Positions 35,469-45,262 of a DNA stretch of 64,000 nt are shown here, piece after piece (within the stretch, counting starts at the first letter, position 1; each line of letters starts with the position of its first letter). The translations under genes were made by a program, and so were the position numbers. The notes under the pieces were generated by a model. The model made no database searches, was not told the DNA's origin, and saw nothing but the letters and a program-made list of their open reading frames with translations. The stretch comes from Haloarcula regularis (lineage in GTDB: Archaea; Halobacteriota; Halobacteria; Halobacteriales; Haloarculaceae): the NCBI RefSeq assembly GCF_029338315.1, contig NZ_CP119794.1, forward strand, positions 1,054,001-1,118,000, written 5' to 3'.

Positions 35469-36808
35469 CAGGCCACCTCCGAGATGGTCTCGATGAAGGC
35501 CGCCTCGCTCCGGCGCGGCTGGGCGGTCGCACAGACCTGGATCCGGTGTTCGCCGACGGCGTGGACGCCGTAGCCCTCCCTCGCCAGATCCTCGACGACC
35601 ACCCGCGCGGGCTGGTCGGTGTGGGCGACGAACTCACGGAAGTGGTGCCGGTCGTGGACCGGCGCCTGGAGACCGACCACCTCGTCGAGTCTCGCCGCGA
35701 GGTCGCGGGGCCGGGTCACGCAGTCCGCGGCCAGGTCGACCAGGCCGTCGGGTCCGAGCCAGGCCGCGTGCATCGCCGCCCGCAGGGCGACCCACGCCTG
35801 GTTCGTACAGATGTTCGAGGTGGCCCGCTCCTTGCGGATGTGCTGTTCGCGGGTCTGCAGGGTCAGCGTGTAGGCCCGCTGGCCCGCGGCGTCCTCGCTG
35901 GCGCCGACGAGTCGGCCGGGCACCTGCCGGAGGTACTCCTCGCGCGTGACAAACAGGCCTAAGCCGAAGCCGTAGGCCGTGCCCGTCCCGAGCGTGGCGG
36001 CGTCGCCGACGACGACGTCCGCGCCCACGTCGGCGGGGCGCTCAAGCAGCGCCATCGCCACGGGGTCGCTGCCGAGACAGAACAGGGCGTCGTGCTCGTC
36101 GGCGAGGTCACCGACGGCACCGGCCCGCTCCTCGACGACGCCGCGGACGGTCGGCGTCTCGGCGTAGACCATCGCGACGTCCTCGTCCATCGTCGCCGCG
36201 AGCCCGTCGACGTCGACGCAGCCGTCGTCCATCGGGTAGGACTCGACGGGACAGCCGGGGCCGTCGACGTAGTTCTCGAGGACGGCGCGCTTGCCGTCAC
36301 GGAGGTGTTCGGGGACCAGTATCCGGTCGCCCGAGACCGAGCGGACGCGCTGGGAGAGCGTCGCTGCCTCCCCCAGCGCCGTCGCGTCGTCGTACATCGA
36401 GCAGTTGGCGACGTCGAGGCCGGTCAGTTCGACCAGGAGCGACTGGTACTCGAACAGCGCCTGGAGGAACCCCTGGTCGACCTCCGGCTGGTACTGGGTG
36501 TAGGAGGTCAGGAACTCCGAGCGCCGCGAGAGGTCGTCGACCAGCGACGGGACGTAGTGGCCGTAGTGCCCCCGGCCGAGGAACTCGGTGAGGTCGGCGT
36601 TGCGCCCGAGCAGGGCGGCGACTTCGGTCCGGACCGCCCGTTCGCTTCGGGCGTCGATGTCGAGGTCGCCGTCGAAGGCGACCGAGTCGGGGACGTCGAA
36701 CAGCGCCTCGACGTCGTCGACGCCGACGGCATCGAGCATCGCTCGCGTCTCGGCGGGTGAGTGCGGTACGTATGGACTGCCGGTCGTGGGTGGGCCGCTG
36801 TCGGTCAT
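35468..36808 (-). CDS. gcvPA: Glycine dehydrogenase (decarboxylating) subunit 1
   Basis: 446 residues of the P-protein alpha subunit: [17 protein letters not shown] at the N-terminus, [20 protein letters not shown] and [13 protein letters not shown] are the family's marks. It forms the heterotetrameric decarboxylase with GcvPB. ATG 36808 is 86 bases after the gcvH stop, and its TGA overlaps the gcvPB ATG by one base, so the pair is tightly coupled. Confidence 0.95.
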   Translation of the reverse strand: MTDSGPPTTGSPYVPHSPAETRAMLDAVGVDDVEALFDVPDSVAFDGDLDIDARSERAVRTEVAALLGRNADLTEFLGRGHYGHYVPSLVDDLSRRSEFLTSYTQYQPEVDQGFLQALFEYQSLLVELTGLDVANCSMYDDATALGEAATLSQRVRSVSGDRILVPEHLRDGKRAVLENYVDGPGCPVESYPMDDGCVDVDGLAATMDEDVAMVYAETPTVRGVVEERAGAVGDLADEHDALFCLGSDPVAMALLERPADVGADVVVGDAATLGTGTAYGFGLGLFVTREEYLRQVPGRLVGASEDAAGQRAYTLTLQTREQHIRKERATSNICTNQAWVALRAAMHAAWLGPDGLVDLAADCVTRPRDLAARLDEVVGLQAPVHDRHHFREFVAHTDQPARVVVEDLAREGYGVHAVGEHRIQVCATAQPRRSEAAFIETISEVA

Positions 36809-36893
36809 CGCGGCGACCACCCTGCCGCACGGACAGACATGATAGGAGGGCCTACCGGTGTCAGCTACATTAGCGTAGCCATCCGGGCCGTGA

Positions 36894-37277
36894 TTACTCG
36901 ATCTGGTCGCGATAGGCCGCCGGCGAGAGGAGGTCCTCGAGCTCGGCCTCGTCGGCCAGCTCGATTTCGAGCAGCCAGCCCTCGCCGAAGGGGTCCTCGT
37001 TGACGAGTTCGGGCTCGTCGCGCAGTCGCTCGTTGACGGCAGTGACCGTCCCCGCGACGGGCGTGTAGATGTCCGAGACGGCCTTGATCGACTCGACGAC
37101 ACCGAAGTCGTCGCCGGTGGCCAGTTCGTCGCCTACCGCCGGCAGTTCGACGAAGACGACGTCGCCCAGCTCGTCCTGTGCGAAGTCGGTGATGCCGACG
37201 CGGGCGGTGCCGTCGGTGGCGCGGACCCATTCGTGTGACTCCCTGTACTGGCAGTCCTCGGGAACGTCGAAGCTCAT
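36894..37277 (-). CDS. gcvH: Glycine cleavage system H protein
   Basis: 127 residues. The lipoyl-bearing Lys lies in [13 protein letters not shown] near residue 64; HEWVR and [11 protein letters not shown] are further signatures. The protein shuttles the aminomethyl group between P and T proteins. ATG 37277 overlaps the gcvT stop by four bases (ATGA), showing translational coupling. Confidence 0.96.
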   Translation of the reverse strand: MSFDVPEDCQYRESHEWVRATDGTARVGITDFAQDELGDVVFVELPAVGDELATGDDFGVVESIKAVSDIYTPVAGTVTAVNERLRDEPELVNEDPFGEGWLLEIELADEAELEDLLSPAAYRDQIE

Positions 37278-38364
37278 CTGTCGAGGAATGGCGTGGCCCT
37301 GGTACGTGCCTTCTTCGGTTCGCCGCGGACGACGACCCGGATGGACCGGTCCGGCTCCGCATAGGCCGTCGGCAGGTACGCGAGCGCGATCGGGATGCCG
37401 AGTGTCGGACTCATCGTGCCGCTGGTGACCGTCCCGAGATGGTCGCCGTCGGGTGTCGTCACCTCGTAGCCGTGGCGCGGCACCCCGCGCTCGACGAGTT
37501 CGAGGCCGACGAGTTTCTCGTCGACGCCCTCCTCGTAGACGCCCTCCAGTGCGTCGCGACCGACGAACTCGGTGTCGAGTTTGACGGTCCACCCGATGCC
37601 AGCCGCGTAGGGCGTGCGCGGGTTCTCCTCGGGGTGGAAGTCCTGGCCGGAGAGGAGAAAGCCCATCTCGAGTCTGAGCGTGTCACGCGCCCCGAGCCCG
37701 CAGGGCTGGCAGTCCAGGGCCGTCCACACCTCTTCGGCCGCGTCCCACGGACAGAGGATTTCGAACCCCTGCTCGCCGGTGTATCCCGTCCGCGCGACCA
37801 GTGTGTCGACGCCGGCGACGGTGCCGCTGGCGATCTCGAACCGCGAGAGATCTGCGAGCGCGACGTCCGTCTCGCCCGCCAGGGTCGCCCGGGAATCGGG
37901 ACCCTGGACCGCTAGCATCGCGTACGCCTCGGTGCGGTCGGTCACCGTCGCGTCCAGCTCCCAGGCCTCCCGGTGTGACTTCCAGCGGTCGGTCATCTGT
38001 ACGTCGTGGCCCGCGTTGGGCACGAAGACGTAGTCCTCGGATTCGCCCTCGGGCAGGCGGTAGACGACAGTGTCGTCGAGGATGACGCCGTCCGCGTCGG
38101 TGACAGCCGAGTACTGTGCCTCGCCGGGGTCCAGCGCGGTGACGTCGTTGGTCGTCAACCGCTGTGTCAGCTGGGCCGCGTCCGGTCCCGACACCGTGAC
38201 CTGTCCCATGTGCGAGACGTCGAACTTGCCGACCGTCTCGCGGACCGCCGCGTGCTCCTCGCGTATCGAGTCGAACTCTACGGGCATCTCCCAGCCACCG
38301 AAGTCGGTGAACCGGGCACCGGCCTCCTCGTGACGTTCCGCGAGCGGGGCGTTCGGAGTGTCAT
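37274..38364 (-). CDS. gcvT: Glycine cleavage system T protein (aminomethyltransferase), with apparent frameshift near the start
   Basis: The intact frame from 38287 gives [16 protein letters not shown]... with the folate-binding fold ([23 protein letters not shown]). The natural N-terminus reads [27 protein letters not shown] from an ATG at 38364, but needs one extra base in the run of four G at 38346-38349 (plus strand). GcvT moves the methylene group to tetrahydrofolate and frees ammonia. It heads the operon; an AT-rich promoter (TGATTTATC on the reverse strand, near 38420-38430) lies about 60 bases upstream. The break is probably a sequence error. Confidence 0.92.
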
Positions 38365-38457
38365 GTCGGCTGCGAGGGGGCGAACCGCCTTACCGTTTGC
38401 TTCCCGACACGAACGGTGGGGACTGATAAATCATATATCGCGATAGCAAATAGCGTC

Positions 38458-38534
38458 CGCGACACCGAGGGGCGGGGCCGAACGGAGTTCGACGGCTTCC
38501 CCGGCGCGGGGCAAACGAGGGGCCCGGTGTCGCG
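38458..38534. ncRNA. Candidate structured RNA or hairpin in the gcvT-NYN gap
   Basis: The 364-bp gap 38365-38728 holds no convincing protein. A perfect 10-bp inverted repeat CGCGACACCG (38458-38467) / CGGTGTCGCG (38525-38534) encloses two smaller hairpins, one with GAAC/GTTC arms and a GGA loop, and one with CCCC/GGGG arms. The AT-rich TATA-like TCATATATCG (38431-38440) lies about 25 bases before the left arm, so a rightward transcript would begin there. This is a structural guess only. Confidence 0.35.
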
Positions 38535-38728
38535 CTCCGGCGTTGCCACTCGTCGGGCTCGCCCTGTCCGACGTGCGATCGGAACGCGCGACCAGACCGA
38601 CCAGACAGCACCGTGGACGGACCGGTTTCGTATCGCGGATACTGGTTTATCCCGAAACGTGGAGTGGCCCACACACGGCCCCGCGGCGAAGCGCCAGAGA
38701 TAAACCGGACCACCGGCGAGAGAAGTTC

Positions 38729-39196
38729 ATGAACCTGTTTCGCCGGTTTCTGGGCGAGCGTGGGGGTGACGAGCGCGTTCGGACGGGCGTGTTCGTCGAC
38801 GGGCCCAACGTCTTCCGCAGCGAGTTCGACGTCGACTTAGACGACATCCGCCAGATCGGCGAGTCCTATGGATCCCTGGCGGCGACGCGGCTGTACGTCG
38901 ACGAGAACGCCTCGCCGGGCCTCATCCAGGCGGCCGAGGCCCGGGGCTTCGAGGTGGTGACGACGAGCGGCGACGTCGACGTACGCCTGGCGGTGGACGC
39001 GACGGAAGCGGTCGTCGCCGGCCGCATCGACGTCCTCGTCGTCGCCTCGCGGGACACGGACTTCAAGCCGGTATTGGAGGTGGCCGCCCGGGAGGGCGTC
39101 ACCACCGTCGCCCTGGCCCCCGGCGAGCACGGGCGCTCGGACGCGCTACAGAACGCCGCCCACGACGCGCTCTCGCTGCGGGGCGACGTCGAGTAG
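38729..39196 (+). CDS. NYN-domain (PIN-like) predicted ribonuclease
   Basis: 155 residues with the NYN acidic residues: FVDGPNVF near residue 24, DVDVRLAVDA near 85 and ASRDTDFKPVLEVA near 110. The fold is that of metal-dependent RNases related to PIN and FLAP nucleases; archaeal members of this TIGR00288-like family have no proven substrate. ATG 38729 gives a short Phe/Arg-rich N-terminus. It may act in RNA processing or decay. Confidence 0.82.
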   Translation: MNLFRRFLGERGGDERVRTGVFVDGPNVFRSEFDVDLDDIRQIGESYGSLAATRLYVDENASPGLIQAAEARGFEVVTTSGDVDVRLAVDATEAVVAGRIDVLVVASRDTDFKPVLEVAAREGVTTVALAPGEHGRSDALQNAAHDALSLRGDVE

Positions 39197-39239
39197 CCGA
39201 ACGGGAACGGCTTTTGCCGTCGCAGCCACTGGGTCGGAC

Positions 39240-40087
39240 ATGGACATCGACGACACGCCGGTGCTGGACAACCACCTGCACCTGGACCCGGTCAACGGCC
39301 GGGGCGTCGAGGCCGCCGCGGAGTTCGCCGACCACGGCGGGACCCACCTGCTCGTGTTGAACAAGCCCTCGTGGATGCTCGTCGAGACGGCGACGGACGA
39401 GAGCGCGTTCCGTGAGGGGTTCGACCTCACCGTCTCGGTCACCCGCGAGGCGTCCCAGATGCTCCCGGGCCGGGCCTGGCCGGTGCTGGGCGTCCACCCG
39501 GCGCTGATTTCGAAACTCGTCGAGAAGGGGTACGACCCCGAGGAGGCCCGCGACATCATGCAGGCGGGGCTGGACGTCGCCGCCGAGTTCGTCGCCGACG
39601 GGAGGGCGCTGGCACTGAAGACCGGTCGGCCCCACTACGACGTCGACGCGGCCGTCTGGGCGGCCTCGAATGAGGTGATGCACTACGGGTTCGAACTCGC
39701 TGCCGACCACGGTTGTGCCGTCCAGTTGCACACCGAAGGCGGCGAGGACTTCGAGCCCGTCGCCGAGTGGGGCGAAGCGGCCGGACTCGACCGGCGCCAG
39801 GTCGTCAAGCACTACTCGGGCGGCCGGTTGCGGGGCCCGACGAAGTCGGTGCTCGCAGACAAGGACGAGCTGAGATCGCCGTCGCGGAGGGGGACCCGTT
39901 CCTGATGGAGACGGACTACATCGACGACCCCGACCGGCCGGGGGCGGTGCTCGGGCCGAAGACGGTTCCCCGTCGGGTCCGATGGCTCCTGGAGGAAGGC
40001 CACGAGGCCGCGGTCCGGACAGCCCACGTCGAGACACCCCGGGAGGTCTATGGTATCGACACCGAAGGCAGCCTGGAGCGCGCCTGA
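39240..40087 (+). CDS. TatD-like metal-dependent hydrolase, with apparent frameshift
   Basis: The N-terminal DNHLHLDP is the metal-binding HxH of the amidohydrolase/TatD fold; [16 protein letters not shown] and [11 protein letters not shown] supply later metal ligands. The protein is about 282 residues. The frame breaks near 39871 (GAGCTGAGATC): one added G gives [19 protein letters not shown] and the natural stop at 40087. Members of this archaeal group are predicted deoxyribonucleases or other phosphodiester hydrolases, not tested. ATG 39240 follows the NYN gene by 43 bases, so an operon is likely. Confidence 0.8.
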
Positions 40088-40213
40088 GGCCCACGGACGC
40101 CGCCTCCAAGAGCGCTGACCGTGCGGCGACGGGAACCGCACTGGGGACGTCGGAAGTCAGTCCACCCGAGTCGTGCACATCTATATAGTTACGCTGGCGG
40201 TGGAGTGAGAGGT

Positions 40214-40239
40214 ATTTGCATGGGTATCGGTATGCAAAT
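40214..40239. promoter_or_regulatory. Inverted repeat ATTTGCAT...ATGCAAAT
   Basis: ATTTGCAT (40214-40221) and ATGCAAAT (40232-40239) are perfect inverted copies with a 10-base spacer; two more flanking bases also nearly match. They lie in the 369-bp non-coding gap 40088-40456 before phoU. The rest of this gap is unusually AT-rich, with several TATA-like stretches (ATATAG at 40183-40188, TTTAAAG at 40270-40276, and TTTATAG at 40425-40431 just before phoU), and holds no convincing gene. Confidence 0.45.
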
Positions 40240-40456
40240 GCCGGCACTCGTGACTGAGCGACGTAAATGTTTAAAGGGCACACAGAGATGCTATCTCGTG
40301 TATTCCGGCAGAACAGTGAGGCACAAATGTGGACGTATCCCCCATTCCAACGCGGCCTGACACGGACGGGAAGACAGATCGTCCGGCCCGACGACAGTTC
40401 GTTTCATATATAGTTTTAGCCAGATTTATAGTCCGAGGGAACCGATAGTGACCTAC

Positions 40457-41455
40457 ATGGAGACACGCAAGGTGCAGGTCACGGGCGGGTCGACGTACAC
40501 CGTCTCGCTCCCCAAGGAGTGGGCGACCGAAAACGGGGTCAGTGCGGGGAGCGTCGTCGAGTTCCACGACGAGGAGGACCTCCTGTTGCTGTCGCCGCGC
40601 CGCGAGAACGACCGCGTCGAGGGGACCCTCGACGTCGGCGGGATGGACGAGGCCCACGAACTGACGCGGGCCGTGATGACGATGTACGTCAGCGGCTTCG
40701 ACGTCATCAGGCTCGAGGCCCCCCGAATCACGGCCGAACAGCGTCGGACGGTCCGTGACGCCACCCAGGGACTGGTCGGCCTGGAGGTCATCGAGGAGAC
40801 GGCCGACCACATCGTCCTCCAGGACCTGCTGGACTCCTCGGAGCTGTCGGTCCACAACGCCATCACCCGGATGCGACTGGTCTCGCTGACGATGCTCGAC
40901 GACGCCGTCGAGGCCCTGGTCGAGGACGACGACGACCTGGCGGAGGACGTCATCCACCGCGACGAGGACGTCGACCGCCTCTGGTACATGGTCTCGCGCG
41001 TGTTCCGGACGGTCCTCCGGAACCCGACCGCCGCCAACGAGATCGGCTTCCCGCGCGAGACGGTGTTCGACTACCAGTCCAGCGCACGCCAGCTCGAGCG
41101 CATCGCCGACCACGCGACAAAGATCGCGAACCTCGCGCTGGACGTCGGGGAGATATCCGGTGACACCGCAGACCTGCTCGAGCGGCTCCAGGAGGAGGCT
41201 ACGGCCGTCCCCGAGATGGCGATGGACGCGCTCCTGGCCGAGGACTCCGACGAGGCCGTCGAACTGGCCAACCGGGCCCGCGGGAAGATACGCGACGTCG
41301 ACGACACCGCCCGCGAGGTCGACGGCGAGATCAGGGAGTTCGACCCACAGAGCGCCCAGGTGCTGGGCCTCGTGGTCGACTCGCTGTCGCGCACCGCCGA
41401 CTACGGCGGTAACATCGCCGAGAGCGCCCTCCAGAAGGCCGCACCGCGTCCCTGA
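40457..41455 (+). CDS. PhoU-domain protein with AbrB-like N-terminus
   Basis: About 332 residues. The first ~45 form an AbrB/SpoVT-like swapped hairpin (TRKVQVTGGSTYTVSLPKEWA), a DNA-binding fold. The rest is a helical PhoU region (AVMTMYVSGFD, RLWYMVSRVFRTV, QLERIADHATKIANLAL). Archaeal proteins of this type sense phosphate status and regulate transport or transcription. ATG 40457 with a TATA box (GATTTATAG, 40423-40431) at -26 fits leaderless transcription. It converges on polyphosphate kinase. Confidence 0.88.
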   Translation: METRKVQVTGGSTYTVSLPKEWATENGVSAGSVVEFHDEEDLLLLSPRRENDRVEGTLDVGGMDEAHELTRAVMTMYVSGFDVIRLEAPRITAEQRRTVRDATQGLVGLEVIEETADHIVLQDLLDSSELSVHNAITRMRLVSLTMLDDAVEALVEDDDDLAEDVIHRDEDVDRLWYMVSRVFRTVLRNPTAANEIGFPRETVFDYQSSARQLERIADHATKIANLALDVGEISGDTADLLERLQEEATAVPEMAMDALLAEDSDEAVELANRARGKIRDVDDTAREVDGEIREFDPQSAQVLGLVVDSLSRTADYGGNIAESALQKAAPRP

Positions 41456-41479
41456 CCGGAGCCTGCTCTTTTCCGGCGG

Positions 41480-43909
41480 TCAGTCGTAGTAGCGCTCCAG
41501 GGCCGCCGCCGCGCCGTCGATCGTCTTCAGGTACTTTCGGTCGCCGTCCGGTGTCCTCACCGCGTAGTCGTAGGTGTCGCTGTCGGGGACGTACCAGTGC
41601 TCGGCGAACCGGTCGAGGAGGGCCTCGTCCGTCCGGTCGCTGTTGGCCGCCGGTTCGTCTGGCCCCAGTTCGTCGTCTGGGACCACGTCCGGGCCCGCCT
41701 CGTCCTCGACCGGTGCAACGAGCAGGTCGCCGTCGACCGGGTAGTCGCTCGGGACGCCCGTGACCACGTCCTCGTTCCGGTCGGCCTTCATCGCCTCCCG
41801 CATCAGAATCGCCTGCGTGTTGACGACGGGTTCGTCCGCGTCGGGCGTCTGTTGCTCGTAGCGGCCGTCACTGTGCATCCGCCACCGCTTGCGGTTGTCC
41901 GCCAGAATGAGCTCGAGGTTGAACTTCAACTGCCGGCGGATGTCGCGGTCCTCGACCGGGGTCACGGCCTCGACGCGGTTGTCCAGGTTACGCGTCATCC
42001 AGTCGGCGCTGCCGATGTAGTACTCGGGGTCGCCGCCGTTCTCGAAGTAATAGATACGGGAGTGTTCGAGGAACCGCCCGACCAGCGAATGGACCTCGAC
42101 GTTTTCGCTGATGCCCTCGAGATCGGGGCGCAACCGACAGATGTCCCGCACGATGAGGTCGACGTCCACGCCGGCCATCGACGCCCGATACAGTTCCCCG
42201 ACGATATCGGGGTCCTCGAGTCCGTTTATCTTCACGACGATTCTGGCTCGCCTTCCTTCGAGGGCATGGTGCGCTTCGCGGCGGATGAAGCGGGTGAACT
42301 CCCGGCGCATGGTCACCGGCGCGATGAGCAGTTTGCGGAACTGCTCGTCCATCCCCGGCCCGGTAAAGGAATTAAAGAGCGTCACCAGGTCCTGGCCGAT
42401 GTCGCGGTCCTCGGTCAACAGCCCGAGGTCGACGTAGCCCTTCGCGGTCTCCGAGTGGTAGTTTCCGGTACCTACGTGGGAATACAGGTTGACACCGTCG
42501 TCTTCCTCGCGGACGACGAGTGCCGTCTTGGTGTGGGTCTTCAGGCCGATGGTGCCGTAGGCGACGTGGATGCCGTTCTCCTCCAGTCGCCTGACCCACT
42601 CGAGGTTGTTCTGCTCGTCGAAGCGTGCCTTCAGCTCGACCATCACCGCGACCTGTTTCCCGTTCTCGGCGGCGTCGATGAGCGACTGGATGACCTGTGA
42701 GTCGCTTGCGGTCCGGTAGATCGCGGCCTTGACCGCGAGTACGTCGGGGTCTTCGGCCGCCGCCGAGAGGAACCGCTGGACGGTCTGCCCGAAGTCGTGG
42801 TACGGGTGGTGCAAGAGGATGTCGCCGTCGTCGATGTCGTCGAAGACGGTGGTCCGGGGGTCCCCGTCGTCGTCACCGAAGGGATCGTTGCTCGGCTCCT
42901 TGAGCCGCGGGTGGGGCTGTGGTGTCCACGGTTCGAGTTTCAGGTCCGGGCGCTCCAGGTCGGTCAGCGACATGAACTCGCGGTAGTCGAGCGGTCCGGT
43001 GAGCGGGTATATCTCCCGGTCCTCGAGCTCGAGCTGACGCTGGAGGGTGTCGCGGATGCGCTGGTGGGCATCCGCTTCGATCTCCATCCGCACGACCGTC
43101 GCGAAGCGGCGCTGTTCCAGCACCTCCTCGATCATGTCGATGAGGTCCTCGGCGACCTCCTCGTTGCGCCGGACCTCCGCGTTGCGCGTGAGGCGAAACA
43201 GCGCCGTGTCGATGATATCGACGTTTGGCAAGAGCAGGTCCAGGTTCGCCCGGATGACCTCCTCTAAGAGTACGTACCGGAGGTCGTCGCCGATCTGCAC
43301 CAGCCGGGACTGGTTCGGCGGAATCTTCACCCGCGTGAACGTCGGGTCTTCGGCGTCGGGTCGGCGGGTCAGCACGGCCAGCGACAGCGAGCGGTTCGAG
43401 ATGAACGGGAAGGGGTGTGCAGGGTCGAACGAGAGCGGCGTCAGCGTCGGCAGCACCGACTCCTGGAAGTAGTCCCGCATCCGCGATTGCTCGCCAGCGT
43501 TCAGGTCGTCGTAGTCGAGGACCTGGATGCCTTCGTCGGCAAGTGCGGGTCGGATCGTCTCCTCGTAACACGCCGTCTGTCGTTCGAGCATCGGCGCTAG
43601 CGTGTCGTGGACGTCCTCGAACTGCTCGACCGGCGTGCGGCCGTCGGCCGTCTCCTCGGTCACGCCGGCCTCTATCTGCTGTTTCAGTCCGCCGATGCGT
43701 TTCATCACGAACTCGTCTAGGTTCCGCGTGACGATGGCCAGGAACCGGACCCGTTCGAGCAGCGGGTTCCGGTCGTCCAGTGCCTCGTGGAGAACGCGGC
43801 GCTGGTAGGCGAGTTCGCTCAGTTCGCGGTTCAGATACAGCGACGGGTCGTCGAGCGACACGGCTCCCGGGTCGTAGGGCTCGGGCAGCTGCGACTCCTC
43901 GGTGTCCAT
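41480..43909 (-). CDS. ppk1: Polyphosphate kinase 1
   Basis: 809 residues. The catalytic-site histidines known from E. coli PPK are recognisable in LKTHTK, VGTGNYHSETAKGYVDLGLL and LEHSRIYYFENGGDPEYYIGSADWMTRN. The N-terminal helical domain starts YLNRELSELAYQRRVL. The enzyme makes inorganic polyphosphate from ATP at the membrane. The C-terminal ~100 residues are a variable acidic extension. It follows the phosphatase gene with a one-base gap (43910), so the two form an operon; the PhoU gene converges from the other side. Confidence 0.95.
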   Translation of the reverse strand: MDTEESQLPEPYDPGAVSLDDPSLYLNRELSELAYQRRVLHEALDDRNPLLERVRFLAIVTRNLDEFVMKRIGGLKQQIEAGVTEETADGRTPVEQFEDVHDTLAPMLERQTACYEETIRPALADEGIQVLDYDDLNAGEQSRMRDYFQESVLPTLTPLSFDPAHPFPFISNRSLSLAVLTRRPDAEDPTFTRVKIPPNQSRLVQIGDDLRYVLLEEVIRANLDLLLPNVDIIDTALFRLTRNAEVRRNEEVAEDLIDMIEEVLEQRRFATVVRMEIEADAHQRIRDTLQRQLELEDREIYPLTGPLDYREFMSLTDLERPDLKLEPWTPQPHPRLKEPSNDPFGDDDGDPRTTVFDDIDDGDILLHHPYHDFGQTVQRFLSAAAEDPDVLAVKAAIYRTASDSQVIQSLIDAAENGKQVAVMVELKARFDEQNNLEWVRRLEENGIHVAYGTIGLKTHTKTALVVREEDDGVNLYSHVGTGNYHSETAKGYVDLGLLTEDRDIGQDLVTLFNSFTGPGMDEQFRKLLIAPVTMRREFTRFIRREAHHALEGRRARIVVKINGLEDPDIVGELYRASMAGVDVDLIVRDICRLRPDLEGISENVEVHSLVGRFLEHSRIYYFENGGDPEYYIGSADWMTRNLDNRVEAVTPVEDRDIRRQLKFNLELILADNRKRWRMHSDGRYEQQTPDADEPVVNTQAILMREAMKADRNEDVVTGVPSDYPVDGDLLVAPVEDEAGPDVVPDDELGPDEPAANSDRTDEALLDRFAEHWYVPDSDTYDYAVRTPDGDRKYLKTIDGAAAALERYYD

Positions 43910-43910
43910 G

Positions 43911-44615
43911 CTATGGCAGCGGGACGGCTCGGGGCTGGACGATGCTATCCGACGACCGTTCCTGGTAGGTCTTCGGCGGATCGACGGATATCAGTTTCCC
44001 CGCTGCGGTGTCGTAGGCGGTCAGCTGCCCGCCGTAGACACAGCCGGTGTCCAGGCCGACCGCGTAGTCGGTGACGTGGGGTTCGGCGAGGACGGTGTGA
44101 CCGAAGAAGACGCGGGGTCCCTCGCGGCGCTCCTCGAACCAGTACGGCCGGTCGTAGCTCCCGTCCGGGACGAGCGAGCGCATGTTCAGCAGTTCCGTCA
44201 GCGAGTGTTCGACGACTGGTTTCCGGTGGTCGACGCCGCCGTGGGCGACCATGGCACCGTCCCACGAGACGACCGCCGGCATCGACTCGATGTACGCGAG
44301 GTCCGCGTCGGTCAGCGCGTCGATGGACTTGCGCCCGTCGACGAGCTTTTGCTCGTTGTTCCCGCGGACGCTGAGGAGGTTCGGTCGCTCGCGGACGAGG
44401 TCGACGACGCCCTTGCTGTCGGGGCCCTTGCGGACGAGGTCACCGACGAAGACGACAAGTTCGTCATCGCGGGGGTCGAGTTTCCCGAGGAGTCGCTCGA
44501 GGCTGTCACGGCACCCGTGGACGTCCCCGACCACGTAGATGTTGTCCCACTGCGTCGCGTCGATTCGTCGGTGTGATGCATCGACCGTCGGATTGAGCGT
44601 AGGTCCAGCGTCCAT
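43911..44615 (-). CDS. Metallophosphoesterase (PrpE / Ser-Thr phosphatase-like)
   Basis: 234 residues with the complete phosphoesterase signature: GDVHGC, GDLVRKGPDS, RGNNE, AHGGVDHR and FFGHT, which hold two metal ions. Relatives act as protein phosphatases or as diadenosine tetraphosphatases (ApaH/PrpE). It lies one base before ppk1 in an operon, so a role in phosphate or nucleotide signalling is plausible. ATG 44615; a TATA-like ACATATAAAC lies at 44682-44691 on the reverse strand. Confidence 0.88.
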   Translation of the reverse strand: MDAGPTLNPTVDASHRRIDATQWDNIYVVGDVHGCRDSLERLLGKLDPRDDELVVFVGDLVRKGPDSKGVVDLVRERPNLLSVRGNNEQKLVDGRKSIDALTDADLAYIESMPAVVSWDGAMVAHGGVDHRKPVVEHSLTELLNMRSLVPDGSYDRPYWFEERREGPRVFFGHTVLAEPHVTDYAVGLDTGCVYGGQLTAYDTAAGKLISVDPPKTYQERSSDSIVQPRAVPLP

Positions 44616-44793
44616 GTGTGTGGGTCACCGCCCCGCAATCGGGGTCTGTAACGGCATCTACGACTGGGCAGACTTAGGCAGTTTATATGTTCGCTATATA
44701 TCCAACAGTAGGAGTATATTTCCCTGGGTGCCGAGGCGACGGGGCACCGCCGCTGGCGCGGTCGTCGACTAAAGAAGACCGACTGCGCCGTGT

Positions 44794-45162
44794 CTACTCG
44801 AGGACGGCGTTGACCTGGCCGTCCTGGCCCGGTCGCGAGGTTACGCGGGCGGTGCCCTCGGACGTCTCGATGAGCGCGCCCTTCGTGATGATGTTCCGGC
44901 GGGCGTAGTTGGGGTTCGAGGGGTTCTCGACGACGTTCTCGATGGTCGCCTCGACCGTCTCCGCGCCGTCGGCGACGCTCGCGACGTTCGTGGTGACGGC
45001 ACGCACCTTGCTGGTGTTGCCGCGGGAGTCGACGACCTTCAGCTTCTGGTCGCCGACCTGGGTCTCGGTGGACTCCTTGCCCAGTTCGTGTTTCTTCTTC
45101 TTGTGGTTCGGTCGCCGCCGACCGCCAGTCCGCTTGCGAGGGGAGCGTCCCTGGTCTTTCAT
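44794..45162 (-). CDS. rps8e: Ribosomal protein S8e (eS8)
   Basis: 122 residues, very basic at the N-terminus (MKDQGRSPRKRTGGRRRPNH) with the S8e core VDSRGNTSKVRAVTTNVA and NPSNPNYARRNIITKGA. It belongs to the archaeal/eukaryotic small subunit. It is transcribed singly from a divergent promoter shared with the DUF2240 gene. The 178 bases downstream, to the phosphatase start, hold only TATA-like AT-rich DNA. Confidence 0.96.
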   Translation of the reverse strand: MKDQGRSPRKRTGGRRRPNHKKKKHELGKESTETQVGDQKLKVVDSRGNTSKVRAVTTNVASVADGAETVEATIENVVENPSNPNYARRNIITKGALIETSEGTARVTSRPGQDGQVNAVLE

Positions 45163-45262
45163 ACCCGAGGGATGTTCCAGCGGCTACTTGAACCGTTCGA
45201 TGCCGACCCGCCGGCGGCCACAACCGTAACCGTTAGGCCCGGCCCACGCGCCCCCCACAACG

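Noticed and set aside
38365..38728. Glycine riboswitch before gcvT
   Set aside because: I see none of the tandem aptamer features, glycine riboswitches are bacterial, and the structured part lies over 90 bases upstream of the gcvT start and is better placed for rightward transcription.
40121..40360. Possible 79-residue protein (or 46 from an inner ATG) before phoU
   Set aside because: Codons lack the GC-rich third base of real genes here, and the frame crosses the AT-rich promoter-like gap and the inverted repeat.
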